Positions 1-9,098 of a DNA stretch of 64,000 nucleotides are shown piece by piece. The DNA lies in contig CAMZOI010000001.1 in the NCBI GenBank assembly GCA_947331495.1, positions 1,178,001 through 1,242,000 of the forward strand. The letters run 5' to 3'. The position numbers and the translations under genes are program-made. Every line of letters begins with the position of its first letter. Within the stretch, counting starts at the first letter, position 1. The notes under the pieces were generated by a model. The model was given only the letters and a program-made list of their open reading frames with translations. It was not told the DNA's origin and searched no databases. The stretch comes from Erythrobacteraceae bacterium Alg239-R51 (GTDB lineage: Bacteria; Pseudomonadota; Alphaproteobacteria; Sphingomonadales; Sphingomonadaceae).

Positions 1-140
1 TTCACGCCGTGCTCGCGAATATGTTCGCCGATCAGCCGCGCGCCCTTGCAGCCGCGCGCGTTCAGCCCGCGGTCGAAATCGCGTTTGTCACTCTGCCCCC
101 AGTCGGACTTGGCATGGCGCAGCAGGCCCAGGATCTTCAT
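1..140 (-). CDS. sixA: Phosphohistidine phosphatase SixA-like (histidine phosphatase family), 3' part outside window
   Basis: The reverse strand from the ATG at 140 reads MKILGLLRHAKSDW, the N-terminal RHxKS phospho-acceptor motif of the SixA branch of the histidine phosphatase (phosphoglycerate-mutase-like) superfamily; His9 would carry the phosphate. About 46 residues are present and the frame runs off the left edge. SixA proteins remove phosphate from His on phosphorelay or PTS proteins in the cytoplasm. The start lies 10 bp after the stop of the upstream helicase gene, so the two are probably cotranscribed. The family is clear from the motif; the exact substrate is not. Confidence 0.85.
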   Translation of the reverse strand, partial: MKILGLLRHAKSDWGQSDKRDFDRGLNARGCKGARLIGEHIREHGV

Positions 141-150
141 CGGCGCGACT

Positions 151-2889
151 TCACGAGACTTCGTTCTCCTTGACGGGTTCGGCCGTTCCAACACCCTTGG
201 CGACGCGCTGTAAAGCCTCGTCGAGTGTCAATCTGGTGACGGGCGTGCCTTCGGGAAAGGCGGACAGCAGGCGGCTGGGAAAAGCCGGGGAAAGAACAAC
301 GAAATGCCCGGAGTCCTGGCGTGTGCGAATCAGCCGTCCGAACGCCTGCGCCAGCCGCGCGCGGATGATCCGGTCATCATGTCGCTGGGCGCCGCCTTCC
401 TGCTCGGCGGCGGCGGCTCGCCGGGCGCGATGGAGAATGGTCGGACGCGGCCAGGGGACGCTTTCCATGACCACGCAGCGCAGGGACCGGCCCGGAACGT
501 CGACCCCGTCACGCAGGGCATCGGTGCCGAGCAGGCTGGCGCGCGCATCGTCGCGAAAGATGTCGGTCAGCGTACCGGTATCGATCGGATCGACGTGCTG
601 CGCGTAGAGCGGCAGCCCCTCACGCGCCAGGCGGTCGGCGATCCGTCCATGCACTGCGCGCATCCGCCTTATCGCCGTGAACAGGCCGAGGACGCCGCCC
701 CCGCTCGCCTCGATCAGCCGCGCATAGGCTCCCGCCAGCGCAGGAATGTCGCCACGCCTAATGTCGGTCACGATCAGTACCTCTGCGCGACCTGCATAGT
801 CGAACGGGCTATCGGCCTGCTGGGTCTTCGGCATCAGTTCGATATGCGGCGTGCCGCTGCGAGTTACGGCGTGCGGCCAGTCATGGCCGCTCTCGTCGCG
901 ATCGGTCAGGGTGGCGCTTGTCAGCATGACCCCGTGCGCAGGTTCGAGCACCACCCGCGCAAACGGTTTCATCGGGTCGAGCCAATGGCGGTAGAGCCCG
1001 ACATCGAATTCGCGCGCATCATTGCGGTCGACCGCGAGCCAGTCGACGAATTCCTCGTCTGCCGGTCCGCCCAGCCGACCAAGCAAGGCTTCCCATGCGG
1101 CAATCAGATCGATCCGCCAGGCCAGCGAATGGCGCGCGCCTTCGATCCGTGCGCGGCCCTGGGCATCGAGCCAGTCGGGCGCGTCCTCCATCACCGCCTC
1201 GAGCCGCCCCGAAAGCTTGAGCAACGGTTGGCGTATTGCCGCCAGGCCCTGCCCAGCACGACCAGCGGCCTCGATCAATTCGCCAGGAAGCTGGGCGGTC
1301 TCGGTCTCGATGCCATAGCCCGCTTCCTGACCGCTTTCATCGCGCGCATAGGTGACGGCGCGAACCTGCCCGAGCAGTTCCTCGATCGGGCCGGATGGCA
1401 TGGCTTCGGCCAACCTGCCGAGCCACCCTTCCGACGGAAGGGCCTGTGCCGCCTCGACCGCTGCCTCCACCGCCTCCCCGCCGGTCTCGTCATAGCTCGT
1501 GACGTCGGCCAGCCGTGCGGCAAGTCCGCGGCGCCGCCCGCGCGAATTGCGCTCCGGCCCGATGATCCAGCGGCGCAGCTCGATCGTCTCCTGCCCCGTC
1601 AGAGCCGCGGAGAAGGTCGAATCTGCAGCGTCGAAAACGTGATGCCCCTCGTCGAACACGATGCGCGTGGGTCGGCCACCCTGGTCGCGGCCACGTGCCG
1701 CGTTGACCATCACAAGTGCGTGGTTGGCGATGACGAGATCGGCTTGCGCCGCGCTCCTGGCGCTGCGTTCGATGAAACACTTTCGATAGTGGGGACACCC
1801 GGCGTAGATACACTCGCCGCGCTGGTCCGTCAGCGCGGCAATGCCACGCTTGCGGAACAGCGTGCCGAGCCAGCCGGGCAGATCGCCACCGATCATGTCC
1901 CCATCCTGCGAATAGGCGGCCCAGCGCGCCACCAGATGAGCAAGGATGGCGGGCCGCCCCGAAAACCCGCCCTGCAGCGCATCTTCCAGATTGAGCAGGC
2001 ACAGATAGTTCTCGCGCCCCTTGCGCACCACGACCGGGGGCGTGCCGTCCCCGCGCCGTTCGGGCCAGGCGCGTGTGCTTTCCTGCCGCAACTGCCGCTG
2101 TAGGTTCTTGGTATAGGTGCTCACCCAGACCGTGCCGCCCGAGCGCTCCGCCCAGAGCGAGGCGGGGGCGAGATAGCCCAGCGTCTTGCCGATGCCCGTG
2201 CCCGCCTGGGCCAGCAGGACATGCGGCCGTTTCTGCCGGTCGCGAGGGGCGAAGACGTGTCCTGCCCCGCGCGAGAACAGACGCTGTCCATCGCGCCGCT
2301 CCGCCCCTTCGCCGGTGAGGCGTTCGAGATGCGCCTCGATCTCAGGTTCGTCGATCAGCACCTGTGCTGGCTGGGGGCGTTCGGGCGCCTCCTCCCATTC
2401 GGGCAGGCGGCTGAACAGCCATTTCTCGGCCCGTTCGGGCTTGCGGATATGGGGGCTGAGCACCTGCGCCCACGGCCAGCGCAACCGTGCGAGCGATTGC
2501 AGCGCGGACCAGGCGCCTTCACGCTGGAGCCAGTCCTCGCTATCGCAGCGCGCAACCAGAGCACCCGCCGCCTGCTGCAACAGGGCGGGAACGGCCGCGT
2601 CGTCCTTCGGCTCCTCCAGACCCAGCGCACGGGCGAGGCCCTTGGGCGTCGGTACGCAGAATTGCGCCGGATGGACGAAGGCAAACAGTTCGAGCAGGTC
2701 GAGGCCCGACAGGTCGGGATAGCCGAGCCGGCTTGCCACCAGCGGCGCGTTCATCAGCAGCAACGGCGTGTCCGCGGCAGCCATCACCGCCTCGCCCTTG
2801 GAGCACCCGCGCGTCGCGCCGCTCGCATCGCGCAGCCATGTGCCCGCGTGGCTGGCATGGAGCGAGGGAAGGGGCAGGGGCTGGCTCAC
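151..2889 (-). CDS. dinG: ATP-dependent DNA helicase, DinG/XPD family
   Basis: A 912-residue superfamily 2 helicase. Visible are Walker A GTGIGKT (about 229-236), the iron-sulfur cysteines (one near 297, then CIYAGCPHYRKC at about 355-371), a DEGH Walker B box (about 412), TSATL (motif III/IV region) and the C-terminal motif VI QAFGRLIRTRQDSGH. The four cysteines between motifs I and II are the XPD/DinG iron-sulfur hallmark. These enzymes unwind 5'-3' at R-loops, D-loops or damaged forks. The start is GTG at 2889 and there is no better ATG. The N-terminal 200 residues look like a family-specific extension. sixA follows after 10 bp. Confidence 0.9.
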   Translation of the reverse strand: MSQPLPLPSLHASHAGTWLRDASGATRGCSKGEAVMAAADTPLLLMNAPLVASRLGYPDLSGLDLLELFAFVHPAQFCVPTPKGLARALGLEEPKDDAAVPALLQQAAGALVARCDSEDWLQREGAWSALQSLARLRWPWAQVLSPHIRKPERAEKWLFSRLPEWEEAPERPQPAQVLIDEPEIEAHLERLTGEGAERRDGQRLFSRGAGHVFAPRDRQKRPHVLLAQAGTGIGKTLGYLAPASLWAERSGGTVWVSTYTKNLQRQLRQESTRAWPERRGDGTPPVVVRKGRENYLCLLNLEDALQGGFSGRPAILAHLVARWAAYSQDGDMIGGDLPGWLGTLFRKRGIAALTDQRGECIYAGCPHYRKCFIERSARSAAQADLVIANHALVMVNAARGRDQGGRPTRIVFDEGHHVFDAADSTFSAALTGQETIELRRWIIGPERNSRGRRRGLAARLADVTSYDETGGEAVEAAVEAAQALPSEGWLGRLAEAMPSGPIEELLGQVRAVTYARDESGQEAGYGIETETAQLPGELIEAAGRAGQGLAAIRQPLLKLSGRLEAVMEDAPDWLDAQGRARIEGARHSLAWRIDLIAAWEALLGRLGGPADEEFVDWLAVDRNDAREFDVGLYRHWLDPMKPFARVVLEPAHGVMLTSATLTDRDESGHDWPHAVTRSGTPHIELMPKTQQADSPFDYAGRAEVLIVTDIRRGDIPALAGAYARLIEASGGGVLGLFTAIRRMRAVHGRIADRLAREGLPLYAQHVDPIDTGTLTDIFRDDARASLLGTDALRDGVDVPGRSLRCVVMESVPWPRPTILHRARRAAAAEQEGGAQRHDDRIIRARLAQAFGRLIRTRQDSGHFVVLSPAFPSRLLSAFPEGTPVTRLTLDEALQRVAKGVGTAEPVKENEVS

Positions 2890-3137
2890 GCGCCCGCTAT
2901 GCGAAGGGCGGAACGAAAAGTAAACATGTCCTACAGCGACGCGGCGGTGCTAGCGGTCGTGACCATGAATGGTCGTTCCTCTTCGACAGCGCGATTTCCC
3001 GGTTGCGCTGAATTGCAGTTTCTTCCGCCTGGACCTGTAACATGCGGTCCATGTTTCAGCTTCGACCCCGCCAAACTGAACGCCGCGTTCGGCTTCGCGC
3101 TTGCAACATACAGGCGAGTCGGCAAAAGCCTACCGCC

Positions 3138-4766
3138 ATGACCGAACAGACATTGATAGAAGCCGCACGCACCTCCAAGGCCTGGCCGTTCCAGGAGGCC
3201 CAGCGGTTGTTGAAGCGCTATCCCGATGGCGCCAAGGCCGATGGCTCGCCGGTGCTGTTCGAGACGGGTTACGGTCCGAGCGGGCTGCCGCATATCGGCA
3301 CGTTCCAGGAAGTGCTGCGCACTACGCTGGTGCGCCGTGCGTTCGAGGCCATGATCGGTGCGAAGCCGGAAGACGGCAAGACGCGGCTGGTCGCATTCAG
3401 CGACGATATGGACGGACTGCGCAAGGTGCCCGACAATGTGCCGAACCAGGACCTGCTGACGGCGAACCTGCATAAACCGCTCAGCCGCGTGCCCAATCCG
3501 TTCGACACCGGACACGATAGCTTCGCGGGCCACAACAACGCGCAACTGCGCGCGTTTCTCGACCGGTTCGGGTTCGATTACGAGTTCGTCGCGGCGAGCG
3601 AGCGGTACAATTCAGGCGCGTTCGACGATGCGTTGAAGCAGGTGTTGCGCAAGAACGACGCAATCCTCGACATCATGCTGCCAACGCTGCGCGAGGAGCG
3701 ACGGCAGACCTATTCGCCGGTGCTCCCGGTTTCGCCGACCAGCGGCAAGGTATTGCAGGTTCCGCTCGAGGTGGTCGATGCGGAGGCGGGAACGATCCGC
3801 TTTACCGACGAGGATGGCAGCACGGTCGAACAGTCGGCGCTGGGCGGCATGTCCAAGCTTCAGTGGAAGGTCGACTGGGCGATGCGCTGGTATGCGCTGG
3901 GCGTCGATTACGAGATGTACGGCAAGGACCTGACCGACAGCGGCGTGCAGTCGGGCAAGATCGTCAAGGCGCTGGGCGGCCGGAAGCCCGAGGGGCTGAT
4001 CTACGAGATGTTCCTCGACGAAAATGGCGAGAAGATCTCCAAATCCAAGGGCAACGGCCTGACCATCGAGGAATGGCTGACCTATGGCAGCGAGGAGAGC
4101 CTGGGCTTCTACATCTTCCCCAATCCCAAGTCTGCCAAGCAGCTGCATGTCGGCGTGATCCCGCGTGCGGTCGACGATTACTGGCAGTTCCGCGAGCGGC
4201 TTGCCGACCAGCCGCTCGACAAGCAGCTCGGCAATCCGGTGTGGCATCTGGCGCGGGCCAATGGCGGGTTCGAGGGAGCCGAAGCCCCGGGGGCGGGCGA
4301 TCGCCTTCCGGTCACCTACGGCCTGCTCCTGAACCTTGCGAGCGTGCTGGGTGCCGAAGCGACCGAGTCGAACCTGCGTGACTATCTGGCAAGCTATATC
4401 GGGGAAGGGCAGATAACGTCCGAACTCGAAGTGCTGATCGGCACGGCGGTGAACTACACGCGTGACTATATCGTCCCCACGCTCGACAAGCGCGCTCCCG
4501 AGGCGAACGAAGCGGCGGCCCTGCGCGCGCTCGACGACCACCTTGCCAAAGCACCGGTGGATGCCAGCGCGGAAGATCTCCAGACCGAAGTGTACGAGAT
4601 CGGCAAGCGCGAGGAGTTCGGGTTCGACAATCTGCGCGACTGGTTCAAGGCGTTGTACCAGACGCTGCTCGGCAGCGATCAGGGCCCGCGCATGGGCAGC
4701 TTCATCGCCCTTTACGGTATCGCCAACACGCGCCAGCTGATCGCAGAGGCGCTTGCCCGAGCCTGA
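3138..4766 (+). CDS. lysK: Lysine--tRNA ligase, class I
   Basis: A 542-residue class I lysyl-tRNA synthetase, the type used by archaea, spirochaetes and alphaproteobacteria in place of class II LysS. It charges tRNA-Lys with lysine in the cytoplasm. The HIGH-type motif is GPSGLPHIG (HIG at 52-54) and the KMSKS-type motif is KISKSKGNG starting at residue 299. I chose the ATG at 3138 because the protein then begins MTEQTLIEAARTSKAW, as class I LysRS proteins usually do; the frame is open 96 bp further upstream but that part looks non-coding. The stop abuts the stop of the convergent dioxygenase gene with no gap. Confidence 0.95.
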   Translation: MTEQTLIEAARTSKAWPFQEAQRLLKRYPDGAKADGSPVLFETGYGPSGLPHIGTFQEVLRTTLVRRAFEAMIGAKPEDGKTRLVAFSDDMDGLRKVPDNVPNQDLLTANLHKPLSRVPNPFDTGHDSFAGHNNAQLRAFLDRFGFDYEFVAASERYNSGAFDDALKQVLRKNDAILDIMLPTLREERRQTYSPVLPVSPTSGKVLQVPLEVVDAEAGTIRFTDEDGSTVEQSALGGMSKLQWKVDWAMRWYALGVDYEMYGKDLTDSGVQSGKIVKALGGRKPEGLIYEMFLDENGEKISKSKGNGLTIEEWLTYGSEESLGFYIFPNPKSAKQLHVGVIPRAVDDYWQFRERLADQPLDKQLGNPVWHLARANGGFEGAEAPGAGDRLPVTYGLLLNLASVLGAEATESNLRDYLASYIGEGQITSELEVLIGTAVNYTRDYIVPTLDKRAPEANEAAALRALDDHLAKAPVDASAEDLQTEVYEIGKREEFGFDNLRDWFKALYQTLLGSDQGPRMGSFIALYGIANTRQLIAEALARA

Positions 4767-5435
4767 CTAGGTATGGTCGCGCGTCCGGTACCACTTGGTC
4801 AGGACGTATTTCTGACCGGCGATCACCGGCGTTCCGGCATGCATCGTGTCCTCGTTCGGCGTGCCGTCGGGGAGCGCGTTGTTCCAGATCAGCAGCACGC
4901 CGGGCTTGGGTTCGATAGAGGCGCCGACCTCGACGAAATGCGTGTGTCCGCCTTCCTTCACCTCGTTCAGGAATGCCATCGCGGTCCATGAACGCTGTCC
5001 CCCCCGCTTGCGTTCGAGCTTCCAGTATTCCTGATCGGTATAGAACCAGTCATTGTGCGGCTTGAACTCCTGCCCGGGAAGATAGCGCTGTCCCTGGATG
5101 TTCTCGCCCACCTTGTCCGGAAGCCCCAGCGCATCGTCGATCCGCCGCGAAATCGCTCTGACGAATGGATCGTAGGGATCGAGATTTCCCGAGTAGGACG
5201 TACGAAACTTGGCGACATAGGCGGTTTCGTGCAACTCGCTCGGCTTGGCGACCATGTCGATCATTCGCACCAGCCGTGCGCATTCCTCGGCGCTGAAAAA
5301 GTCCCCGATGGCGTATATTTCGGCCTTGTCGGTAGGTATTTTGTAGGCCTGCGGATCGGCGTCCAGGCGCTTGCGGACCATCGCTCCGACGCGTTTGAGC
5401 GCATCCTGATCCGGTACTTTCTGAGTCTTGGTCAT
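4767..5435 (-). CDS. 2-oxoglutarate/Fe(II)-dependent dioxygenase, prolyl 4-hydroxylase-like
   Basis: A 222-residue soluble protein with the prolyl-4-hydroxylase fold signature: proximal iron ligands HND in KPHNDWFY (HxD), a distal His in TMHAGTPV, and a Lys/Arg for 2-oxoglutarate near the C terminus in KYVLTKWYR. The family hydroxylates peptidyl proline or related side chains using O2 and 2-oxoglutarate. No signal peptide is present. It is convergent with lysK with zero spacing, and a terminator separates it from the next minus-strand gene. The real substrate cannot be read from the sequence. Confidence 0.85.
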   Translation of the reverse strand: MTKTQKVPDQDALKRVGAMVRKRLDADPQAYKIPTDKAEIYAIGDFFSAEECARLVRMIDMVAKPSELHETAYVAKFRTSYSGNLDPYDPFVRAISRRIDDALGLPDKVGENIQGQRYLPGQEFKPHNDWFYTDQEYWKLERKRGGQRSWTAMAFLNEVKEGGHTHFVEVGASIEPKPGVLLIWNNALPDGTPNEDTMHAGTPVIAGQKYVLTKWYRTRDHT

Positions 5436-5500
5436 GCGCGTCTAACTACCAGCGCCGGATTATGCTTCAAGACCGGCATTTTGAGACCCAATGCAATATG

Positions 5501-5527
5501 AAAACCCCCGCAGCGTGGCTGCGGGGG
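5501..5527 (-). terminator. Intrinsic terminator after the RcnB-like gene
   Basis: A perfect 10-bp stem CCCCCGCAGC / GCTGCGGGGG with a 3-nt loop occupies 5505-5527. On the minus strand it is followed by four T (5501-5504). It lies 56 bp past the stop of the RcnB-like gene and before the start of the dioxygenase gene, as expected for a Rho-independent terminator of the former. Confidence 0.85.
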
Positions 5528-5582
5528 TCTCTTGCCCATCCGGACCACTCTCAAGCCGGACGGGCTGGCTGGTCGTAATGCC

Positions 5583-6593
5583 TTACCAGAAGAAGTTGTG
5601 GATCACGTCGACCACCTCGCCGCTGTAAATATCTACCAGCAGCACATCGTCGTAATAGCGGACCCAGCGATAGGGACCGTACACCTCTGGCAAGCGATAA
5701 CGTCCCGGATCGTTGATCCAGTACCGGTTGCTATAGAACAGGCTGCCGAGATTGAAGCCTATGTTGATCCGGCTGTAGCGATGCCCGCGATAGGGCGAAT
5801 AGTACCGGCCCGGCCGAAACAGGCTGCGATTGGCATAACGATAGCGCGACCAGTTGTACCGGCGGTCGTCGCGCCAACTGCGATGATCCCAACGGTTGTA
5901 ATCGTGCCAGCGTCGGCCGTCATAGTAACGCGCCCGGCGGTGATCGCGACGCCCGTCACGATAGGCCCTGTCATGGATCCGACGGTCTTCGCGCGCGTCG
6001 CGGCGGCGTTCATCACGTCGGCCTTCGCGATAGGCCCGGCCCTCGCGATAGGTATTGTCGCGATCGCGACGGTCTTCCCAGCGGTCCCGGCGACGTTCGT
6101 CACGACGCCCGTCGCGGTAGCTGCGATTGCGATCGCCGGTATAGGTCCGGTTGCGGTCGCCGACATAGCGCTGGCCGCGTTCGTCGCGCCGTGCCTGACG
6201 CTGGCGAGCTTCGCGCGCGGCCTGACGCAAGGCATCACGCTGGTCGACCTGACGCCTTTCCTGCCGGCGTTCGGCGCGTTGCTCGGTCAGGCGACGCTCC
6301 TGCCGGCGTTCGGCGCGTTGTTCGGTCTGTTGCCGCTCCTGTCGACGTTCAGCGCGCCGTTCGACTTGTCGCCGTTCTTGGCGTCTCTCGGTACGGTCTT
6401 GAACCTGACGTTCGATGCTGCGCTCGCTGCGATGGCCACGGTTCTGGCGCCCTTGCGAGCGATCGCCACGGTCGCGCTGGTTCCATTGCTGAGCAGATTC
6501 CGCCGCTTCGGCGTTTGCAGGCAGAGCGGTCAGCGTCATCGCGGTGGCGAGGGCCCCCAGGGCGCTTCCCTTCATAAGCTTGGTCAATGTCAT
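5583..6593 (-). CDS. RcnB family protein with long Arg/Glu/Gln-rich repeat region
   Basis: A 336-residue exported protein. A signal peptide (MTLTKLMKGSALGALATAMTL...ANAEA) is followed by a highly charged RRQER-rich low-complexity region (about residues 40-240) and a C-terminal tail (YRWVRYYDDVLLVDIYSGEV, then HNFFW) typical of the periplasmic RcnB family. RcnB in E. coli affects nickel/cobalt homeostasis; most sphingomonad members are of unknown role. The middle contains 13-residue repeats encoded by 39-bp DNA repeats. Very high Arg content creates a long but spurious open frame on the other strand. ATG at 6593 was chosen; ATG at about 6572 (MKGSALG) is an alternative. Confidence 0.8.
   Translation of the reverse strand: MTLTKLMKGSALGALATAMTLTALPANAEAAESAQQWNQRDRGDRSQGRQNRGHRSERSIERQVQDRTERRQERRQVERRAERRQERQQTEQRAERRQERRLTEQRAERRQERRQVDQRDALRQAAREARQRQARRDERGQRYVGDRNRTYTGDRNRSYRDGRRDERRRDRWEDRRDRDNTYREGRAYREGRRDERRRDAREDRRIHDRAYRDGRRDHRRARYYDGRRWHDYNRWDHRSWRDDRRYNWSRYRYANRSLFRPGRYYSPYRGHRYSRINIGFNLGSLFYSNRYWINDPGRYRLPEVYGPYRWVRYYDDVLLVDIYSGEVVDVIHNFFW
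6261..6377. repeat. Three tandem 39-bp units inside the RcnB-like gene
   Basis: Units begin at 6261, 6300 and 6339 (exact 39-bp period). The first two share the 21-bp stretch that starts CTGCCGGCGTTCGGCGCGTT without mismatch; the third has diverged at a few positions. A degenerate fourth unit follows. Each unit encodes 13 residues of the RRQER..EQRAE type, so copy number can change without a frameshift. Confidence 0.8.
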
Positions 6594-6771
6594 GGAGCGG
6601 TTCCTCTTCGTCCATCCATCGCCGCTCCACCCTGCGGCTCGTTGCTGATCTCACGATAGGTATCATATCGGTCTGACGTCAAACTGAACCGGTCTGTCGA
6701 CCTGCCGTTCATGTCCAACTATGATTTGCTTAACATGAAGGCGAGGGCACGATCGCGCATGCGAAGCATTG

Positions 6772-7350
6772 ATGGCCATGCAGGAAACTTTCGAAAGCGT
6801 GCGCGCCGATATCGAACGCCGGTTGCGCGATGGGGTCGAGAACCGCAATTCGGCCATGCATACGCCGGTCGTGGCTACTGGAAACGCCGATGCTCGGATC
6901 ATGGTGCTGCGTGATTTCGATGCCCAGAACTGGACGTTGCGCTTCCATACCGATGTTCGGGCGCCCAAAGTGCCCGAGATCGAAGCGGACCCGCGGGTCG
7001 GTGTTCTTGCTTACGATCGGGGGGCCAAGCTGCAGTTGCGCGGTCGTGGCTCGGGCCGGATCGAGCGCAATGGTCCGGTAGCGGATGCTGCGTGGGAAGA
7101 AAGCACCAATTTTGCTCGCAGATGTTATCTGGGCGAAGGACCCGGCGCCCGGTCCGACAAACCAACCAGCGGTCTGCCCGAATGGATCGAGGGCGAGGAA
7201 CCGAGCGAGACGCAGGTGCAGCCCGCGCGTGAGAATTTCGCGGTACTGATAGTGCATATCGACGAAATCGACTGGTTCTATCTTTCGAACGACGGCCACC
7301 GGCGGGCCGTGCTGACGCGAACAGGGAAGGGTCGCTGGATCGCTCCCTAG
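6772..7350 (+). CDS. Pyridoxamine 5'-phosphate oxidase-like FMN-binding protein
   Basis: A 192-residue protein with the split-barrel flavin-binding fold: the N-terminal stretch NADARIMVLRDFDAQNWTLRFHTD matches the substrate/FMN strand region of PNPOx-like proteins, and the C-terminal DEIDWFYLSNDGHRRAVLTR closes the domain. It probably binds FMN in the cytoplasm, but true pyridoxamine oxidase activity is uncertain because this is the short, general branch. ATG codons occur at 6772 and 6778; a TTG at 6769 is less likely. The gene is monocistronic, facing the HAD gene downstream. Confidence 0.75.
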   Translation: MAMQETFESVRADIERRLRDGVENRNSAMHTPVVATGNADARIMVLRDFDAQNWTLRFHTDVRAPKVPEIEADPRVGVLAYDRGAKLQLRGRGSGRIERNGPVADAAWEESTNFARRCYLGEGPGARSDKPTSGLPEWIEGEEPSETQVQPARENFAVLIVHIDEIDWFYLSNDGHRRAVLTRTGKGRWIAP

Positions 7351-7512
7351 GCTTGATAATGCGAGCCGAAGCAAAGACGTGCTCGCCTGACCGCGCCGGT
7401 CAGATCCTGCAAATCCGTGCCGCGGGCAACTCCCCGTTTGGGACCGCTGCGGGTGGTCAGACGTTCGAGAAAGGACTCTGAGCATTTCCCTCATCGCAAC
7501 ACGGAGCCAATA

Positions 7513-8355
7513 ATGCCCGCAACACATCCCTACATCCCGCGCGTTTCGCTGATTTTCGATTTCGACAAGACCCTCGCCACCGACACCATCGATGCGATGT
7601 GTGCCGTCTGGGACATCTCGCGCGAGAAATGGGAAGAGCAATACGAAAAGCCGCTCGGTGATAACTGGGACGGTATTCTCAAGCGCGGTCAGGCATTGAT
7701 CGATTGCGGATTGGACCGCGAGGAGCCCCTGACCGAGGAATTCTTCGACAGGGCAGCCAAACAGATCGATCTTTATGACGGTGTGCTCGATCTGAAAAAA
7801 CATTTGTCAAAATGTGGCAAGGAGGTCTTGCCGGAAGTCGAGGTGGAACTGGTCGTACTGTCCTCCGGCTTCATCGAGATCATCGAACGGACCGCGCTCG
7901 ACGATGTGTTCGACCGCACATGGGCCGGAGAATTTCATATCGACGGCAACCGCGCGATCTGCATGAAACGGATCATCGCGCACCCGACCAAGGCCCGCTA
8001 CATCGAGGCCCACGCCAAGGGCCTGAGCCTCGATGCGGCGAACGAGCCCAAGGTTGATGATCCCGATTTCGACGAGATGAAGATGCACGTACCACTAGAC
8101 CAGATCGTCTATGTCGGCGATGGATTGAGCGATCTCGACGCTTTTGGATTCATTACCAATAATGGCGGTCTCGCCGTCGCGATCGACCAAAGCGCGAAAT
8201 TCGATCATTCGGGCCAGCAGACAACTGACGAGCGCGTCGACAACCTGGCCACGCCAGACTATTCGGAAGGGTCGGAACTGCTCGAGACGCTCGAACATGC
8301 GGTGCGCAGCGCTGCGAGCCGCGCCGCAATCCGGCGTTTCTCGCAAGGGGAGTAA
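7513..8355 (+). CDS. HAD family phosphatase/hydrolase
   Basis: A 280-residue haloacid dehalogenase superfamily protein: motif I DFDKT (residues 16-20; the two Asp are nucleophile and acid/base), motif II VVLSSG, and motif III YVGDGLSDLDAFG. The large insert between motif I and II suggests a C1-type cap. It hydrolyses a phosphorylated small molecule in the cytoplasm; the substrate is unknown. The start at 7513 has GGAG 8 bp upstream and directly precedes the conserved MPATHPYIPRVSLIFDFDKT; an in-frame upstream extension to 7417 is unlikely to be translated. It is convergent with the acylphosphatase gene, 4 bp apart. Confidence 0.85.
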   Translation: MPATHPYIPRVSLIFDFDKTLATDTIDAMCAVWDISREKWEEQYEKPLGDNWDGILKRGQALIDCGLDREEPLTEEFFDRAAKQIDLYDGVLDLKKHLSKCGKEVLPEVEVELVVLSSGFIEIIERTALDDVFDRTWAGEFHIDGNRAICMKRIIAHPTKARYIEAHAKGLSLDAANEPKVDDPDFDEMKMHVPLDQIVYVGDGLSDLDAFGFITNNGGLAVAIDQSAKFDHSGQQTTDERVDNLATPDYSEGSELLETLEHAVRSAASRAAIRRFSQGE

Positions 8356-8359
8356 GCTG

Positions 8360-8641
8360 CTACCGGCGGGTGAAGTCGGTCAGCGCCTGAGGTTGGGCGT
8401 CCGCAATGTCGATATGGTCGACCGCGGCGCGGGGCGGCCCATCATGCATCGCTACGATCATGCGATCGACTGCCTCCGGCGCGCCTTCGAGATGCGCCTC
8501 GACAGGGCCGTCGGACAGGTTCCGGACCCAGCCGACAATATCCAAGTTGCGTGCCGCTTCAACCGTCCAGTCGCGGTAGAACACGCCCTGTACCTGACCG
8601 TGGATGATGAGGTGACGGGCGGTCATCGGTTCGTTCGACAT
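8360..8641 (-). CDS. acyP: Acylphosphatase
   Basis: A 93-residue enzyme with the acylphosphatase signature VQGVFYRDW (catalytic Arg) and GWVRNLSDGPVEAHLEG (catalytic Asn). It hydrolyses carboxyl-phosphate bonds such as acetyl phosphate. ATG at 8641 (MSNEPMTARHLIIHGQVQG) gives the usual length of about 90. It begins 19 bp after the FKBP stop, so the two form a small operon. Confidence 0.93.
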   Translation of the reverse strand: MSNEPMTARHLIIHGQVQGVFYRDWTVEAARNLDIVGWVRNLSDGPVEAHLEGAPEAVDRMIVAMHDGPPRAAVDHIDIADAQPQALTDFTRR

Positions 8642-8660
8642 ACCGCCCGCCGGATTGGAT

Positions 8661-9098
8661 TCAAGACGCCTGCTTGATGTCGCGCAGCGCAAGATCGAAG
8701 GTCACGTCTTCGCCGGCCAGTGGATGATTGCCATCGGCCTTGATCGCATCATCGCCCACTTCGACGATATGGAGAGTCAACGGCTGGCCATCGGGCGATT
8801 GCGCCTGCATAGCCATGCCCGGCTGCGGGGCGGGTTCCGGCGGCAGGCTGGCGAGCGGAATGTCGATCACCAGTTCCTCGCGGCGAGGACCGAAGGCGTT
8901 TTCGCATGCGATTTCGACCGTTTTTTCATCCCCGACTTCCATACCGGTAAGCGCCTGTTCGATCTGCGGGAAGATTTGCCCGCTGCCGAGCTGGATTTCC
9001 TGCGGACCAGCCTGTTCGGTATTGCCGACGATCTCGCCGTCGCCCCGCTTGAGGACGTAATCAATGGTTACGGTGTCACCGTTCTTGGGAGTAGTCAT
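8661..9098 (-). CDS. FKBP-type peptidyl-prolyl cis-trans isomerase, SlyD-like
   Basis: A 145-residue protein starting MTTPKNGDTVTIDYVLKRGDGEIVGNT, followed by an FKBP domain with an inserted flap (FGPRREELVIDIPLASLPP), the SlyD arrangement of isomerase plus chaperone insert. The C terminus lacks the His-rich metal tail of E. coli SlyD. It assists protein folding in the cytoplasm. The start at 9098 is preceded by AAAGGA about 6 bp upstream; the frame is open further but the added residues are not family-like. Confidence 0.9.
   Translation of the reverse strand: MTTPKNGDTVTIDYVLKRGDGEIVGNTEQAGPQEIQLGSGQIFPQIEQALTGMEVGDEKTVEIACENAFGPRREELVIDIPLASLPPEPAPQPGMAMQAQSPDGQPLTLHIVEVGDDAIKADGNHPLAGEDVTFDLALRDIKQAS

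Noticed and set aside
304-2103. A 599-codon open frame on the plus strand, antisense to the helicase gene
   Set aside because: It mirrors the minus-strand helicase, which carries complete helicase motifs; the product has no domain pattern and arises from GC-rich codon bias.
2221-3141. A 306-codon plus-strand frame overlapping the helicase 5' end and lysK upstream region
   Set aside because: It is antisense to the helicase N terminus, and its last part lies in the non-coding leader of lysK.
5532-6659. A 375-codon open frame on the plus strand across the RcnB-like gene
   Set aside because: It is Ala/Val/Pro-rich translation of the complement of Arg-rich codons. The minus frame has a signal peptide, family C terminus and a terminator.
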